Positions 8,621 through 18,227 of a stretch of 64,000 nucleotides of DNA are shown piece by piece. The stretch comes from Variovorax sp. J22P240 (GTDB taxonomy: Bacteria > Pseudomonadota > Gammaproteobacteria > Burkholderiales > Burkholderiaceae_C), in contig NZ_JASZYR010000001.1 of NCBI RefSeq assembly GCF_030316855.1, positions 310,001 through 374,000 on the forward strand, written 5' to 3'. Numbering within the stretch: the first letter of the stretch is position 1; each line of letters starts with the position of its first letter. The translations under genes and the position numbers were made by a program. A model generated the notes under the pieces. It was given only the letters and a program-made list of their open reading frames with translations, made no database searches and was not told the DNA's origin.

Positions 8621-11160
8621 GCAGGTACTTTCGCCTCGTTGCTTGCTACGGATTCGATAGCGTCTAACACCGGTATCCAGAAGGAGAAACGGCATCCGAC
8701 CACATCGGGCCCATTGTAGATGTTCTCCGCCTGCATCCGGCCGCGATGCGACTCGACGATGGTCCGGCAGAGATTGAGCCCGATGCCCATACCTTCGGGC
8801 TTGGTGGAGAAGAAGGCTTCGTACAGCCGGTCCATCACTTCAGGTGCCAGGCCCATGCCGGTGTCCTGCACCGAGAATTCGACGGCGTTGTGCCCGTCGA
8901 TGATCTTCGGTAGCACACGCAGTTCGACGCTACGGCGCGCCAGCGGTCGGTTCGCCAGGTCGATGGATTCAGCGGCGTTCTTCAGCAGGTTGACCATCAC
9001 CTGCTCGATCAGGATGGGGTCGACGCGCAGGATCGGCAGGCGCGCCGCGACGTAGTGGTTGAGACGCACGTTGCGGCGCCGCAACTCGATGCCGGCCAGT
9101 TCGACCGCTTCGCTCACCATGGTCGAGACTTCGGCCGGCGTCCGGTTCGGCTCGCTGCGCTTCACGAAGGAGCGGATGCGCTGGATGATCTGGCCCGCGC
9201 GCTGCGCCTGCTTCGACGTCTTGTCGAGCGCCGCGAGCAGGGCGTCCGAGTCGATCTGCTGGCCCTTGATGCGCGACATCATTCCGTTGCAGTAATTGGT
9301 GATGGCGGTCAGTGGCTGGTTGAGTTCGTGCGCCACGCTGGACGCCATTTCGCCCATGGTGATCAGCCGGCTGGCAGCCTGTGCCCGATCGGCCTGCGCT
9401 GCTGACAGGTCTTCCGCGTCGCGCCGCGGTGTGATGTCGGTCGCGATGACCAATTGCGCGAGCCGGCCGTCGACCCAGGTCAGATAGCGCGAACGCACTT
9501 CGAGCCACTTGCCGAGTTCGGGCACGAAGATCTCGTTGTTGGCCGGTTGCGCGGCAGTCAACTGGTCGACCGGCAGGCCGGCAAACGCGTCGACGTCGTC
9601 GAGGGCCTCGTCGTGCGCATGCGCGGCCGGCACGCCAGCCTGCGCCACCATGCCCAGGTGCCCCACGGTGTTGGAGCCGAACCAGAGGCGATAGAGCTTA
9701 TTGGCAAACAGCAACTCTTCGCTGCCCAGCGGCGCGACCGACACCGAGGCATCCAGCGCTTCGAGCACTGTGGTGAAGCGTTCGTATGAGGCCGACAGCT
9801 GTTCGCGAATGCGCGTTGGCTCCGTGATGTCGGTCATCGACGTCATCCAGCCGGTCTGGTGCCCGCGTGCGTCGATCAGCGGCGAGACGTAGAGCCGTGC
9901 GTTGAACACGCTGCCGTTCTTGCGCTTCACGCGCACCTGGAAGCCACCCGGCAAGGCGCGGCCGTGCAGCTCTTCCTCGAGCCGCTCGTTCATGACCTCG
10001 CGGTCGGATTCGAGCCAGTAGGGGAAGGGCGGCGTCTGGCCGACGAGCTCGTTTTCGCTCCACCCCGTCATCGCGCAGAAGGCAGCGTTCACGTAGGTGA
10101 TGCGGCCTTCCAGGTCGAGCACCCGCATGCCGGTGAGCATCGAGTTTTCCATCGCGCGACGGAAGTTGGTTTCGGCTACCAGCGCCTGTTGTGCCTGCAG
10201 TCGGCGCCGCGTGTGGCGCCAGGTGCCGATCAGCATCCAGCTGGTCAGCACGCTGAGCGCGCCAACCAGCCAGAAAAGCCCGTTGCCCACGACGCCTTGC
10301 GAGGTGCGATACGCCTGCGCCCGCAGCACCAGGGCATTCCCGACCGGCGAGACCGGCACCTCGTACTCATTGGTCCGCACCGTCCAGGGCAGGAGCCGCG
10401 TGCCGGCACCGCGCGGACTCGCGACCGTGTTGCCGGCGAGGAGGCCCCCCTTCGCGTCAAGCAGTGAAACGGCGTAGCGCGCCGAGACTTCCGCGGGCAT
10501 TCCATAGCGCAGCAGGCCGTCGATGGAGAACTCGCCCAGCAGCATTCCGGCAAACAGGCCCTGGTCGAACAGGGGAATATGGAGCTGCAACATAGGCTGC
10601 GGCTCACCGCCGGCCAGGGGTTGCGAGAACACAGGTTGCCGCAGTTCGCGCGCGAGGGCGTAGTTGCTCTCCGTGTCGCCAGGCCGCAGCACGTCACCGA
10701 TCGCATGCTGCTGCGCCGGGTGGACGCTGGGCGCGGCATAGCCGGCCTTGAAGCGGCGGCGATCGTCGATCCAGCTCACCGCCTGCAGTTCCGGGAACTG
10801 GCTCACGAGCGATTCGGCGCGGCTGGTGAATTCGGTCGCGTCGATCTCGCGGTTGGACGCATCGCGCGCCAGTCGCATGAGCTGCTCTTGGCGCTCCAGC
10901 AGACGAAGCCGCACGCGCTGCTGCGCGTATTCCACGTCGCGCCTCACCGACTCCTGGACGCGTTCCATTTCCTCCGCACGGAGATACCAGAAGGCAGAGA
11001 CGATGGCCGCAAGGAAAAGCAGCACTGCCGCCAACGGGGCCAGCATCGCGACCGCGTCCTGCAGCATAGGCGTCTGGCGGCGCCACCAGCGGCGCCACCA
11101 TGAAAGGGGCGACGCGTGCACCGCGTTGCGGGCGACGGCGATCGGGGAAGAAAGGGGCAT
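8617..11160 (-). CDS. Membrane PAS-domain sensor histidine kinase
   Basis: An 847-residue kinase. One hydrophobic segment near 34-56 and another near 285-305 bracket a roughly 225-residue periplasmic sensor region of the DctB/CHASE-like type. Two PAS-like domains follow in the cytoplasm; the first contains NAAFCAMTGWSENELVGQTP and GWMTSMTDITE. The HisKA box is VAHELNQPLTAITNY and the ATP-binding domain has LLKNAAES, DTGMGLAPE and GMGIGLNLCR. It is coupled by a 4-base overlap to the FixJ-type regulator. Its promoter must lie in the 192-base region shared with aceE. The ligand cannot be told from sequence; a link to pyruvate or dicarboxylate status is speculative. Confidence 0.92.
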   Translation of the reverse strand: MPLSSPIAVARNAVHASPLSWWRRWWRRQTPMLQDAVAMLAPLAAVLLFLAAIVSAFWYLRAEEMERVQESVRRDVEYAQQRVRLRLLERQEQLMRLARDASNREIDATEFTSRAESLVSQFPELQAVSWIDDRRRFKAGYAAPSVHPAQQHAIGDVLRPGDTESNYALARELRQPVFSQPLAGGEPQPMLQLHIPLFDQGLFAGMLLGEFSIDGLLRYGMPAEVSARYAVSLLDAKGGLLAGNTVASPRGAGTRLLPWTVRTNEYEVPVSPVGNALVLRAQAYRTSQGVVGNGLFWLVGALSVLTSWMLIGTWRHTRRRLQAQQALVAETNFRRAMENSMLTGMRVLDLEGRITYVNAAFCAMTGWSENELVGQTPPFPYWLESDREVMNERLEEELHGRALPGGFQVRVKRKNGSVFNARLYVSPLIDARGHQTGWMTSMTDITEPTRIREQLSASYERFTTVLEALDASVSVAPLGSEELLFANKLYRLWFGSNTVGHLGMVAQAGVPAAHAHDEALDDVDAFAGLPVDQLTAAQPANNEIFVPELGKWLEVRSRYLTWVDGRLAQLVIATDITPRRDAEDLSAAQADRAQAASRLITMGEMASSVAHELNQPLTAITNYCNGMMSRIKGQQIDSDALLAALDKTSKQAQRAGQIIQRIRSFVKRSEPNRTPAEVSTMVSEAVELAGIELRRRNVRLNHYVAARLPILRVDPILIEQVMVNLLKNAAESIDLANRPLARRSVELRVLPKIIDGHNAVEFSVQDTGMGLAPEVMDRLYEAFFSTKPEGMGIGLNLCRTIVESHRGRMQAENIYNGPDVVGCRFSFWIPVLDAIESVASNEAKVPA

Positions 11161-11231
11161 CGGGCAAGTTTAGGTGAACGCTCTTGCGCGAGCACGGACG
11201 CGCAAGCGCCATCCTGCTCTGCTTTCCCGGG

Positions 11232-11282
11232 GTAATTTCATAATAAGAAATTACTACGCACTATTTGAAATCTGAAGATTTC
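11232..11282. promoter_or_regulatory. Two inverted repeats in the aceE/sensor-kinase divergent control region
   Basis: An AT-rich island in otherwise GC-rich DNA. It contains a perfect inverted repeat GTAATTTC-N7-GAAATTAC (11232-11254) and a second one, GAAATC-TGAA-GATTTC (11267-11282), 12 bases later. Both lie 70-120 bases before the aceE start. The spacing of each resembles dimeric operator sites. Which regulator binds is unknown; the adjacent FixJ-type regulator or a PdhR/IclR-type protein elsewhere are possibilities. Confidence 0.5.
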
Positions 11283-11352
11283 TGTGAGAAACTGCCGCGC
11301 GTTGCCGGTTACGGCACTAAATTACAGCCACCCCCCTCAAAAGGAGACAAGC

Positions 11353-14067
11353 ATGTCGGCAAATCCCGAGAGCCAGTTCGGCTCGGCCGCGAACGACCCG
11401 GACGCACAGGAGACACGTGAGTGGATGGACGCCCTTTCGGCGGTCATCCAAAGCGAGGGGCCAGAGCGAGCGCACTTCCTGCTCGAGCAATTGCTCGAGC
11501 ACGCCCGCCAGAACAGCATCGACAAACCGTTCTCGGCCAACACCGCCTACGTGAACACCATCGAGACCGACCAGGAAGAACGGTCTCCCGGCAATACCGA
11601 GATCGAGGAACGCCTGCGCTCCTACATGCGCTGGAACGCGATGGCGATGGTCGTCAAGGCCAACCGCCACCACCCGCCCGAAGGCGGTGACCTGGGCGGC
11701 CACATCGGTTCCTTCGCCTCGCTGGCCAGCATGTTCGGCGCCGGCTTCAACCACTTCTGGCACGCCGAAAGCGAAAACCACGGCGGCGACTGCCTCTATA
11801 TCCAAGGCCACGTTTCGCCCGGCATCTATGCCCGCGCCTACCTCGAAGGCCGCCTGACCGAAGAGCAACTGCTCAACTTCCGCCAGGAAGTCGACGGCAA
11901 GGGGCTGTCGAGCTACCCGCACCCGAAGCTGATGCCCGAGTTCTGGCAATTCCCGACCGTCTCGATGGGCCTCGGTCCGCTGATGGCGATCTACCAGGCC
12001 CGCTTCCTCAAGTACCTGCACGCGCGCGGCATTGCCAACACCGAGAACCGCAAGGTCTGGGTCTTCTGCGGCGACGGCGAAATGGACGAGGTCGAGTCGC
12101 TGGGCGCCATCGGCCTGGCGGCGCGCGAGAAGCTCGACAACCTGGTCTTCGTCATCAACTGCAACCTGCAGCGCCTGGACGGCCCGGTGCGGGGCAACGG
12201 CAAGATCATCCAGGAGCTCGAAGGCGAATTCCGCGGCTCGGGCTGGAACGTCATCAAGCTGATCTGGGGCAGCAACTGGGACCCGCTGCTCGCGCGTGAC
12301 AAGGACGGTGCGCTGCGCAAGATCATGATGGACACGAACGACGGTGACTACCAGTCGTTCAAGGCCAACGACGGTGCCTATGTGCGCAAGCACTTCTTCG
12401 GCCGCGATCCGCGCACGCTGGAGATGGTCGCCAAGATGAGCGACGACGAGATCTGGAATCTGCGCCGCGGCGGCCATGATTCGCAGAAGGTCTACGCGGC
12501 CTTTCATTCGGCCGTCAATCACAAGGGCCAGCCCACCGTGCTGCTGATCAAGACCGTCAAGGGCTTCGGCATGGGCAAGATCGGCGAAGGCAAGAACACT
12601 GTCCACCAGACCAAGAAGCTGGGCGAGGAGGACATCAAAGCCTTCCGCGACCGCTTCAACATCCCGATCCCGGACAGCCAACTCGCCGACCTGCCGTTCT
12701 ACAAGCCGGCCGACGACACGCCCGAAATGAAGTACCTGCACGAGCGCCGCAAGGCCCTCGGTGGCTACCTGCCGCATCGCCGCGTGAAGGCCGACGAGAG
12801 TTTCACCGTGCCCTCGCTCGAAACCTTCAAGGCCGTGTTGGAGCCGACCGCGGAAGGGCGCGAGATCTCGACCACGCAAGCCTATGTGCGCTTCCTGACG
12901 CAGCTGCTGCGCGACCAGGCGCTCGGCCCGCGCGTGGTGCCGATCCTGGTCGACGAGGCACGCACCTTCGGCATGGAAGGTCTGTTCCGCCAAGTGGGGA
13001 TCTACAACCCCGCGGGTCAGCAGTACACGCCGGTCGACAAGGATCAGGTCATGTACTACAAGGAAGACAAGGCCGGCCAGATCCTGCAGGAAGGCATCAA
13101 CGAGGCTGGCGGCATGTCGAGCTGGATTGCGGCGGCCACGTCGTACAGCACCAACAACCGCATCATGGTGCCGTTCTACGTGTACTACTCGATGTTCGGC
13201 TTCCAGCGCATCGGCGACCTGGCCTGGGCGGCCGGCGACATGCAGGCCCGCGGCTTCCTGCTGGGCGGCACCTCGGGACGCACCACGCTCAATGGCGAGG
13301 GCCTGCAGCATGAGGACGGGCACAGCCACATCCTGGCGAACACCATCCCGAACTGCGTGAGCTACGACCCGACCTTCGCACACGAAGTCGGCGTGATCCT
13401 GCACCATGGCCTGAAGCGCATGGTGGAGAAGCAGGACAACGTCTATTACTACCTGACGCTGCTCAATGAGAACTACCCGATGCCTGGCCTCCAGCCCGGC
13501 ACCGAGGAGCAGATCATCAAGGGCATGTACTTGTGCAAGCAGGGGCCTGCGCTGAAGGCCAAGGCGCCCACCGTGCAATTGCTGGGCAGCGGCACCATCC
13601 TGCGCGAGAGCATCTCCGCGCAGGAACTGCTCGAAAAGGACTGGGGCGTGAGCGCCTCGGTCTGGAGTTGCCCGAGCTTCAACGAGCTGACCCGTGACGG
13701 CCAGGAAGCCGATCGCTGGAACCTGCTGCATCCGACGGAGGAGCCTCGCGTTTGCTTCGTCGCGAAGCAACTCGGCGCATCGACGGGTCCGGTGGTGGCA
13801 TCGACCGACTACATGAAGGCCTACGCCGAACAGATCCGCCCCTTCATCCCGAAGGGCCGCAACTACAAGGTGCTCGGCACCGACGGCTTCGGCCGCAGCG
13901 ACTTCCGCAACAAGTTGCGGGAGCATTTCGAGATCAACCGCCACTACATCGTGGTCGCTGCGCTCAAGGCGCTGGCCGAAGATGGCGTCGTTCCCGCGCA
14001 GAAGGTGGCAGACGCAATCAAGAAGTACGGCATCAACGCTGACAAGATCAACCCGCTCTACGCATAA
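11353..14067 (+). CDS. aceE: Pyruvate dehydrogenase E1 component, homodimeric
   Basis: A 904-residue ThDP enzyme that decarboxylates pyruvate and reductively acetylates the lipoyl groups of AceF. The start at 11353 has AAGGAGA six bases upstream; the frame opens earlier without a ribosome site. The ThDP motif begins at FCGDGEMDE and ends near FVINCNLQRLDG. Other landmarks are GGDLGGHIGSFAS, RKALGGYLPHRR and GLQHEDGHSH. Length matches gammaproteobacterial-type homodimeric E1 (about 887). It heads the operon aceE-aceF-BPH-lpdA, with 36 bases to aceF. Confidence 0.98.
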   Translation: MSANPESQFGSAANDPDAQETREWMDALSAVIQSEGPERAHFLLEQLLEHARQNSIDKPFSANTAYVNTIETDQEERSPGNTEIEERLRSYMRWNAMAMVVKANRHHPPEGGDLGGHIGSFASLASMFGAGFNHFWHAESENHGGDCLYIQGHVSPGIYARAYLEGRLTEEQLLNFRQEVDGKGLSSYPHPKLMPEFWQFPTVSMGLGPLMAIYQARFLKYLHARGIANTENRKVWVFCGDGEMDEVESLGAIGLAAREKLDNLVFVINCNLQRLDGPVRGNGKIIQELEGEFRGSGWNVIKLIWGSNWDPLLARDKDGALRKIMMDTNDGDYQSFKANDGAYVRKHFFGRDPRTLEMVAKMSDDEIWNLRRGGHDSQKVYAAFHSAVNHKGQPTVLLIKTVKGFGMGKIGEGKNTVHQTKKLGEEDIKAFRDRFNIPIPDSQLADLPFYKPADDTPEMKYLHERRKALGGYLPHRRVKADESFTVPSLETFKAVLEPTAEGREISTTQAYVRFLTQLLRDQALGPRVVPILVDEARTFGMEGLFRQVGIYNPAGQQYTPVDKDQVMYYKEDKAGQILQEGINEAGGMSSWIAAATSYSTNNRIMVPFYVYYSMFGFQRIGDLAWAAGDMQARGFLLGGTSGRTTLNGEGLQHEDGHSHILANTIPNCVSYDPTFAHEVGVILHHGLKRMVEKQDNVYYYLTLLNENYPMPGLQPGTEEQIIKGMYLCKQGPALKAKAPTVQLLGSGTILRESISAQELLEKDWGVSASVWSCPSFNELTRDGQEADRWNLLHPTEEPRVCFVAKQLGASTGPVVASTDYMKAYAEQIRPFIPKGRNYKVLGTDGFGRSDFRNKLREHFEINRHYIVVAALKALAEDGVVPAQKVADAIKKYGINADKINPLYA

Positions 14068-14103
14068 AACAATCAACTGCGCCTCAAGGGCGGGAGACAC
14101 GAT

Positions 14104-15759
14104 ATGGCAACAGTGGAAATCAAGGTGCCGGACATCGGCGACTTCGACGAAGTCGCGGTGATCGAGGTTCTGGTGAAGGTGGGCGACACGGTGAAGGCCG
14201 AGCAGTCGCTGATCACGGTGGAGTCGGACAAGGCCTCGATGGAGATTCCGTCGAGCCAGGCCGGCGTCGTGAAGGAACTCAAGGTCGAGGTCGGCAGCAA
14301 GGTCAAGGAGGGTTCGGTCGTGCTGGTGCTTGAAGGCGAGGGCGCGGCTGCGCCCACTGCGGCACCGGCGGCGGCTCCGGCCTCCGCGACGGCGGCGCCC
14401 GCTCCGGCATCTGCACCGGCTGCAGCCGCACCTGCCGCAGCCGCCGGTCCGATCGAAGTGAAGGTACCCGACATTGGCGACTTCAAGGACGTCGCGGTGA
14501 TCGAGGTCCTCGTGAAGCCTGGCGATGCGATCAAGCAGGAGCAGTCGCTGATCACGGTCGAGTCGGACAAGGCGTCGATGGAGATTCCGTCTTCCGCGGC
14601 CGGCGTGCTCAAGGAGCTCAAGGTCAAGGTGGGCGACACGGTCAACATCGGAGACTTGATCGCGATCATCGAGGGATCCGGCGGTGCTGCTGCGGCACCC
14701 GCCGCCGCTTCGGCAACGGCACAGGCCGCCGCGGCCCCCACATCGGCCAGCGCCTCTGCGCCGGCCCCAGAGTCCGTACCCTCTGCTGCTGTGCCTGCGC
14801 ACGATCCGACTGTCGCGCCGTCCGGAAAGCTGCCGCATGCATCGCCCTCGGTGCGCAAGTTCGCCCGCGATCTCGGCGTGCCGCTCGAAGAGGTGAAGGG
14901 CAGCGGCCCCAAGGGCCGCATCACCCAGGAAGACATCCAGAACTTCACCAAGGCCGTGATGAGCGGCGCGGCGAGCACCAAGGCTTCGGGCGCCAAGGCA
15001 CCCGCAGGCGGAGGCAGCGGCGAAGCGCTGGGCCTGCTGCCGTGGCCCAAGGTCGACTTCACCAAGTTCGGCACGGTCGAGCGCAAGGACCTGTCGCGTA
15101 TCAAGAAGATCAGCGGCGCCAACCTGCACCGCAACTGGGTGATGATCCCGCACGTCACGAACAACGACGAAGCAGATATCACCGAGCTCGAAGCCTTCCG
15201 CGTGTCCACCAACAAGGAGAACGAGAAGTCGGGCATCAAGGTCACGATGCTGGCCTTCGTGATCAAGGCCATGGTCTCGGCGCTGAAGAAGTTCCCCGAT
15301 TTCAACACCAGCATGGACGGCGACCAGCTCGTCTACAAGCAGTACTACAACATCGGCTTCGCGGCGGACACGCCGAACGGGCTGGTGGTGCCGGTGCTCA
15401 AGGACGCCGACAAGAAGGGCGTGCTGCAGATCAGCCAGGAAATGGGGGAGCTCGCCAAGAAGGCGCGCGACGGCAAGCTCGGCTCGGCCGACATGCAAGG
15501 CGGCTGCATCTCGATCAGCTCGCTCGGTGGCATCGGCGGCACGCACTTCACGCCGATCATCAACGCGCCCGAGGTGGCGATCCTCGGTCTCTCCAAGGGC
15601 GCGACGAAGCCGGTATGGGATGGCAAGGCCTTCCAGCCGCGCCTGATGCTGCCGCTGTCGCTGTCATACGACCATCGCGTGATCGACGGCGCGTCTGCGG
15701 CCCGGTTCAATGCCTACCTGGGTCAGGTCCTCGCCGACTTCCGCCGCGTTCTTCTATGA
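14104..15759 (+). CDS. aceF: Dihydrolipoyllysine-residue acetyltransferase (PDH E2), two lipoyl domains
   Basis: A 551-residue E2 core protein. Two lipoyl domains (about 1-80 and 115-195) each carry [11 protein letters not shown], with the lipoylated lysines at K43 and K156. They are separated by Ala/Pro linkers. A peripheral subunit-binding domain follows (near 240-280: SPSVRKFARDLGV...KGRITQEDI). The catalytic acyltransferase domain fills the rest, ending with the active-site DHRVIDGA. The ribosome site is GGGAGA just before the ATG. Its TGA overlaps the ATG of the next gene (ATGA, 15756-15759), so translation of the proteasome-like protein is coupled to E2. Confidence 0.98.
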   Translation: MATVEIKVPDIGDFDEVAVIEVLVKVGDTVKAEQSLITVESDKASMEIPSSQAGVVKELKVEVGSKVKEGSVVLVLEGEGAAAPTAAPAAAPASATAAPAPASAPAAAAPAAAAGPIEVKVPDIGDFKDVAVIEVLVKPGDAIKQEQSLITVESDKASMEIPSSAAGVLKELKVKVGDTVNIGDLIAIIEGSGGAAAAPAAASATAQAAAAPTSASASAPAPESVPSAAVPAHDPTVAPSGKLPHASPSVRKFARDLGVPLEEVKGSGPKGRITQEDIQNFTKAVMSGAASTKASGAKAPAGGGSGEALGLLPWPKVDFTKFGTVERKDLSRIKKISGANLHRNWVMIPHVTNNDEADITELEAFRVSTNKENEKSGIKVTMLAFVIKAMVSALKKFPDFNTSMDGDQLVYKQYYNIGFAADTPNGLVVPVLKDADKKGVLQISQEMGELAKKARDGKLGSADMQGGCISISSLGGIGGTHFTPIINAPEVAILGLSKGATKPVWDGKAFQPRLMLPLSLSYDHRVIDGASAARFNAYLGQVLADFRRVLL

Positions 15760-16346
15760 CAACCGTCGTGGCCGTCCGAAAAGGCGGCCAAGTCGTGATG
15801 GCAGCCGATTCCTTGGTGACCTTCGGCGACACGCGGCTGTCGCATCGTGCCGAGAAAAACCAGAAGCTGTTCATGGTCAACGACGCCGCGGGCCAGAGCA
15901 TCTTTGCCGTGGCCGGCGCGGCGGCCCACTTCCTGGTGCTGCAGCATGCGCTGGCGGCGCAGCCGGCCGAGGCGCTTCGCTTCGGCAGCAAGGACGAGAT
16001 CTTCCGCACCTTCACGCTGCTGCATCCGGTGCTCAAGGACTCGTTCTTCCTGCAGACCAAGGAGGACGAGCATGAGCCCTACGAGTCGAGCCAGTTCACG
16101 ATGTTGCTCGCCAACGCGAGTGGCATCTATGGCATCTACAGCTATCGCGAAGTCTTCGAGTTCAAGCAGTTCTGGAGCATCGGCTCCGGCCGCAGCTTTG
16201 CACTCGGCGCGATGCATGCAGCCTATGACAAGGCGCGCTCGGCGCGCGACGTGGCCGAGGCCGGCGTGGTCGCGGCCTGCGAATTCGATCGAAACTCGGC
16301 CGGACCGGTCGACGTTCTCACACTCAAACTGAAGGTGTCCAAATGA
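15756..16346 (+). CDS. Proteasome-like Ntn-hydrolase, BPH (betaproteobacteria proteasome homologue) type
   Basis: A 196-residue protein. After removal of Met1 the chain begins with threonine ([10 protein letters not shown]). Counting from that residue, T1, D17 (in [11 protein letters not shown]) and K33 all fall at the canonical catalytic positions of proteasome beta subunits and HslV. A GSG motif (142-144) and D-x-x-S (177-180) match the rest of the active-site network. It is about 20 residues longer than HslV, and no hslU ATPase gene is near. Known BPH proteins form double-ring complexes; the substrate and any partner ATPase are unknown. Its start overlaps the aceF stop and its stop overlaps the lpdA start, each as ATGA, so it is built into the PDH operon. 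A generic HslV-like name is the alternative. Confidence 0.82.
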   Translation: MTTVVAVRKGGQVVMAADSLVTFGDTRLSHRAEKNQKLFMVNDAAGQSIFAVAGAAAHFLVLQHALAAQPAEALRFGSKDEIFRTFTLLHPVLKDSFFLQTKEDEHEPYESSQFTMLLANASGIYGIYSYREVFEFKQFWSIGSGRSFALGAMHAAYDKARSARDVAEAGVVAACEFDRNSAGPVDVLTLKLKVSK

Positions 16347-18169
16347 GCGAAGTACAAGTCAAAGTGCCGGACATCGGCGATTTCGATGAAGTTGCGGTGA
16401 TCGAGGTTCTCGTAAAGCCCGGCGACACCGTGAAGGCGGAGCAGTCGCTGATCACGGTGGAGTCGGACAAGGCCTCGATGGAGATCCCCTCATCGCACGC
16501 GGGCGTGGTCAAGTCGGTGGCCGTGAAGGTCGGCGACAAGGTCAGCGAGGGGTCTGTGGTGTTGACGCTGGATGCAGCCGAAGGCGCCGCTGCTGCGCCG
16601 GCACCCGCGCCGGCCGCCTCCCCATCCGCCGCACCGGCGCCGAAGGAGGCGTCGGCACCGACTGCACCGGCACCGGCGTCTGCGGTGGCATCGACCTACG
16701 CGGGCTCGGTGGACGTCGAATGCGATCTGCTGGTGCTGGGCGCCGGCCCTGGTGGCTATTCCGCGGCCTTCCGCGCGGCCGACCTCGGCCTCAAGGTCGT
16801 GCTGGTCGAGCGTTACGCGACGTTGGGCGGCGTCTGCCTCAACGTCGGGTGCATTCCCTCCAAGGCGCTGTTGCATGTCGCGGCGGTGATCGACGAGGTC
16901 AAGCACTTCGCCGACTTGGGGGTGAGCTACGGCGAACCCACCGTGGATCGCGCCAAACTGCTCGGCCGCAAGAACAAGGTGGTCGGCAAGCTGACCGGCG
17001 GCCTGGCCGCCATGGCGAAGATGCGCAAGGTGACGACGGTGCGCGGTGTCGGCGAGTTCGTCGATCCGTACCACGTCAAGGTGCAGGAGACCACGGGCGA
17101 CGGCAAGGACGTGACCGGCAAGGCGCAGACCGTCAAGTTCCGCCATTGCGTGATCGCGGCGGGCTCGCAGGCGGTGCAGTTGCCCTTCATGCCGAAGGAT
17201 CCCCGCGTCGTCGATTCCACCGGAGCACTTGAACTCGGCGTCGACCCAAAGCGCATGCTGATCCTCGGCGGCGGCATCATCGGGCTCGAAATGGGCTCGG
17301 TGTATTCCACGCTGGGCGCGAGGCTCGACGTCGTCGAGATGCTCGACGGGCTGATGCAGGGCGCGGACCGCGACCTCGTCAAGGTCTGGCAGAAGCTCAA
17401 CGCACCGCGCTTCGACAACATCATGCTGAAGACCAAGACCGTCGGCGCCGAAGCCACGAAGGAAGGCATCCGCGTGACCTTCGAAGGCGAGCAGGCTCCG
17501 AAGGAACCGCAGGTCTACGATCTGGTGCTGCAGGCCGTCGGCCGCAGTCCCAATGGCAAGAAGATCGGCGCCGAGAAGGCAGGGGTGAACGTGAGCGATC
17601 GCGGCTTCATTCCCGTCGACATCCAGATGCGCACCAATGTGCCGCACATCTTTGCGGTCGGCGACATCGTCGGTCAGCCGATGCTGGAGCACAAGGCGGT
17701 GCACGAAGCGCATGTAGCGGCAGAGGTGATTGCCGGCGAACAGAAGGGCGACAAGGAACTCGCAAGCGCAGCCTTCAATGCCCGCGTGATTCCGAGCGTC
17801 GCCTACACCGATCCGGAAGTGGCGTGGGTCGGCCTCACCGAGGACCAGGCCAAGGCCGAGGGCGTGAAGATCCACAAGGGTCTGTTCCCGTGGACGGCTT
17901 CGGGCCGCGCCATCGCGAACGGTCGCGACGAGGGCTTCACCAAGCTCCTGTTCGACGAGGAAACGCATCGCATCGTCGGTGGCGGCATTGTCGGGACGCA
18001 CGCTGGCGACATGATCGGCGAGATCGCGCTCGCCATCGAGATGGGGGCCGACGCCATCGATATCGGCAAGACCATTCATCCGCACCCGACCTTGGGTGAG
18101 AGCATCGGCCTGGCGGCGGAAGCGGCGCACGGCAGTTGCACGGACTTGCCGCCAGTCAAAAAACGCTAA
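16343..18169 (+). CDS. lpdA: Dihydrolipoyl dehydrogenase (PDH E3) with N-terminal lipoyl domain
   Basis: A 608-residue E3. An extra lipoyl domain at the N-terminus (1-80, lysine K43 in [11 protein letters not shown]) is joined by an Ala/Pro linker to a full flavoprotein. This shows the FAD motif G-A-G-P-G-G-Y, the redox-active disulfide in [13 protein letters not shown], the NAD motif [12 protein letters not shown], the second FAD motif [12 protein letters not shown] and the catalytic HPHPTLGES. It regenerates lipoamide for PDH. Lipoyl-E3 fusions are known in beta- and some gammaproteobacteria. It is the last gene of the operon and is followed directly by a strong terminator. A second E3 without the lipoyl domain serves the other complex at 62907. 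Confidence 0.98.
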   Translation: MSEVQVKVPDIGDFDEVAVIEVLVKPGDTVKAEQSLITVESDKASMEIPSSHAGVVKSVAVKVGDKVSEGSVVLTLDAAEGAAAAPAPAPAASPSAAPAPKEASAPTAPAPASAVASTYAGSVDVECDLLVLGAGPGGYSAAFRAADLGLKVVLVERYATLGGVCLNVGCIPSKALLHVAAVIDEVKHFADLGVSYGEPTVDRAKLLGRKNKVVGKLTGGLAAMAKMRKVTTVRGVGEFVDPYHVKVQETTGDGKDVTGKAQTVKFRHCVIAAGSQAVQLPFMPKDPRVVDSTGALELGVDPKRMLILGGGIIGLEMGSVYSTLGARLDVVEMLDGLMQGADRDLVKVWQKLNAPRFDNIMLKTKTVGAEATKEGIRVTFEGEQAPKEPQVYDLVLQAVGRSPNGKKIGAEKAGVNVSDRGFIPVDIQMRTNVPHIFAVGDIVGQPMLEHKAVHEAHVAAEVIAGEQKGDKELASAAFNARVIPSVAYTDPEVAWVGLTEDQAKAEGVKIHKGLFPWTASGRAIANGRDEGFTKLLFDEETHRIVGGGIVGTHAGDMIGEIALAIEMGADAIDIGKTIHPHPTLGESIGLAAEAAHGSCTDLPPVKKR

Positions 18170-18182
18170 GGCAAATGACGAA

Positions 18183-18209
18183 AAAAATCCCGCCGGCGGC
18201 GGGATTTTT
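18183..18209. terminator. Bidirectional intrinsic terminator after the PDH operon
   Basis: A 12-base-pair perfect stem (AAAAATCCCGCC / GGCGGGATTTTT) with a GGC loop. The A-run on one side and T-run on the other let it work for both converging transcripts: lpdA from the left and the NlpC/P60 gene from the right. It starts 14 bases after the lpdA stop. Confidence 0.93.
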
Positions 18210-18227
18210 CGTTGGGGCGCCGCCGGA

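Noticed and set aside
11317..15546. A 1409-codon open frame on the minus strand opposite aceE and aceF
   Set aside because: It is the antisense shadow of two certain genes; its translation is biased to His, Arg, Asp and Val as expected from GC-rich codons read backwards.
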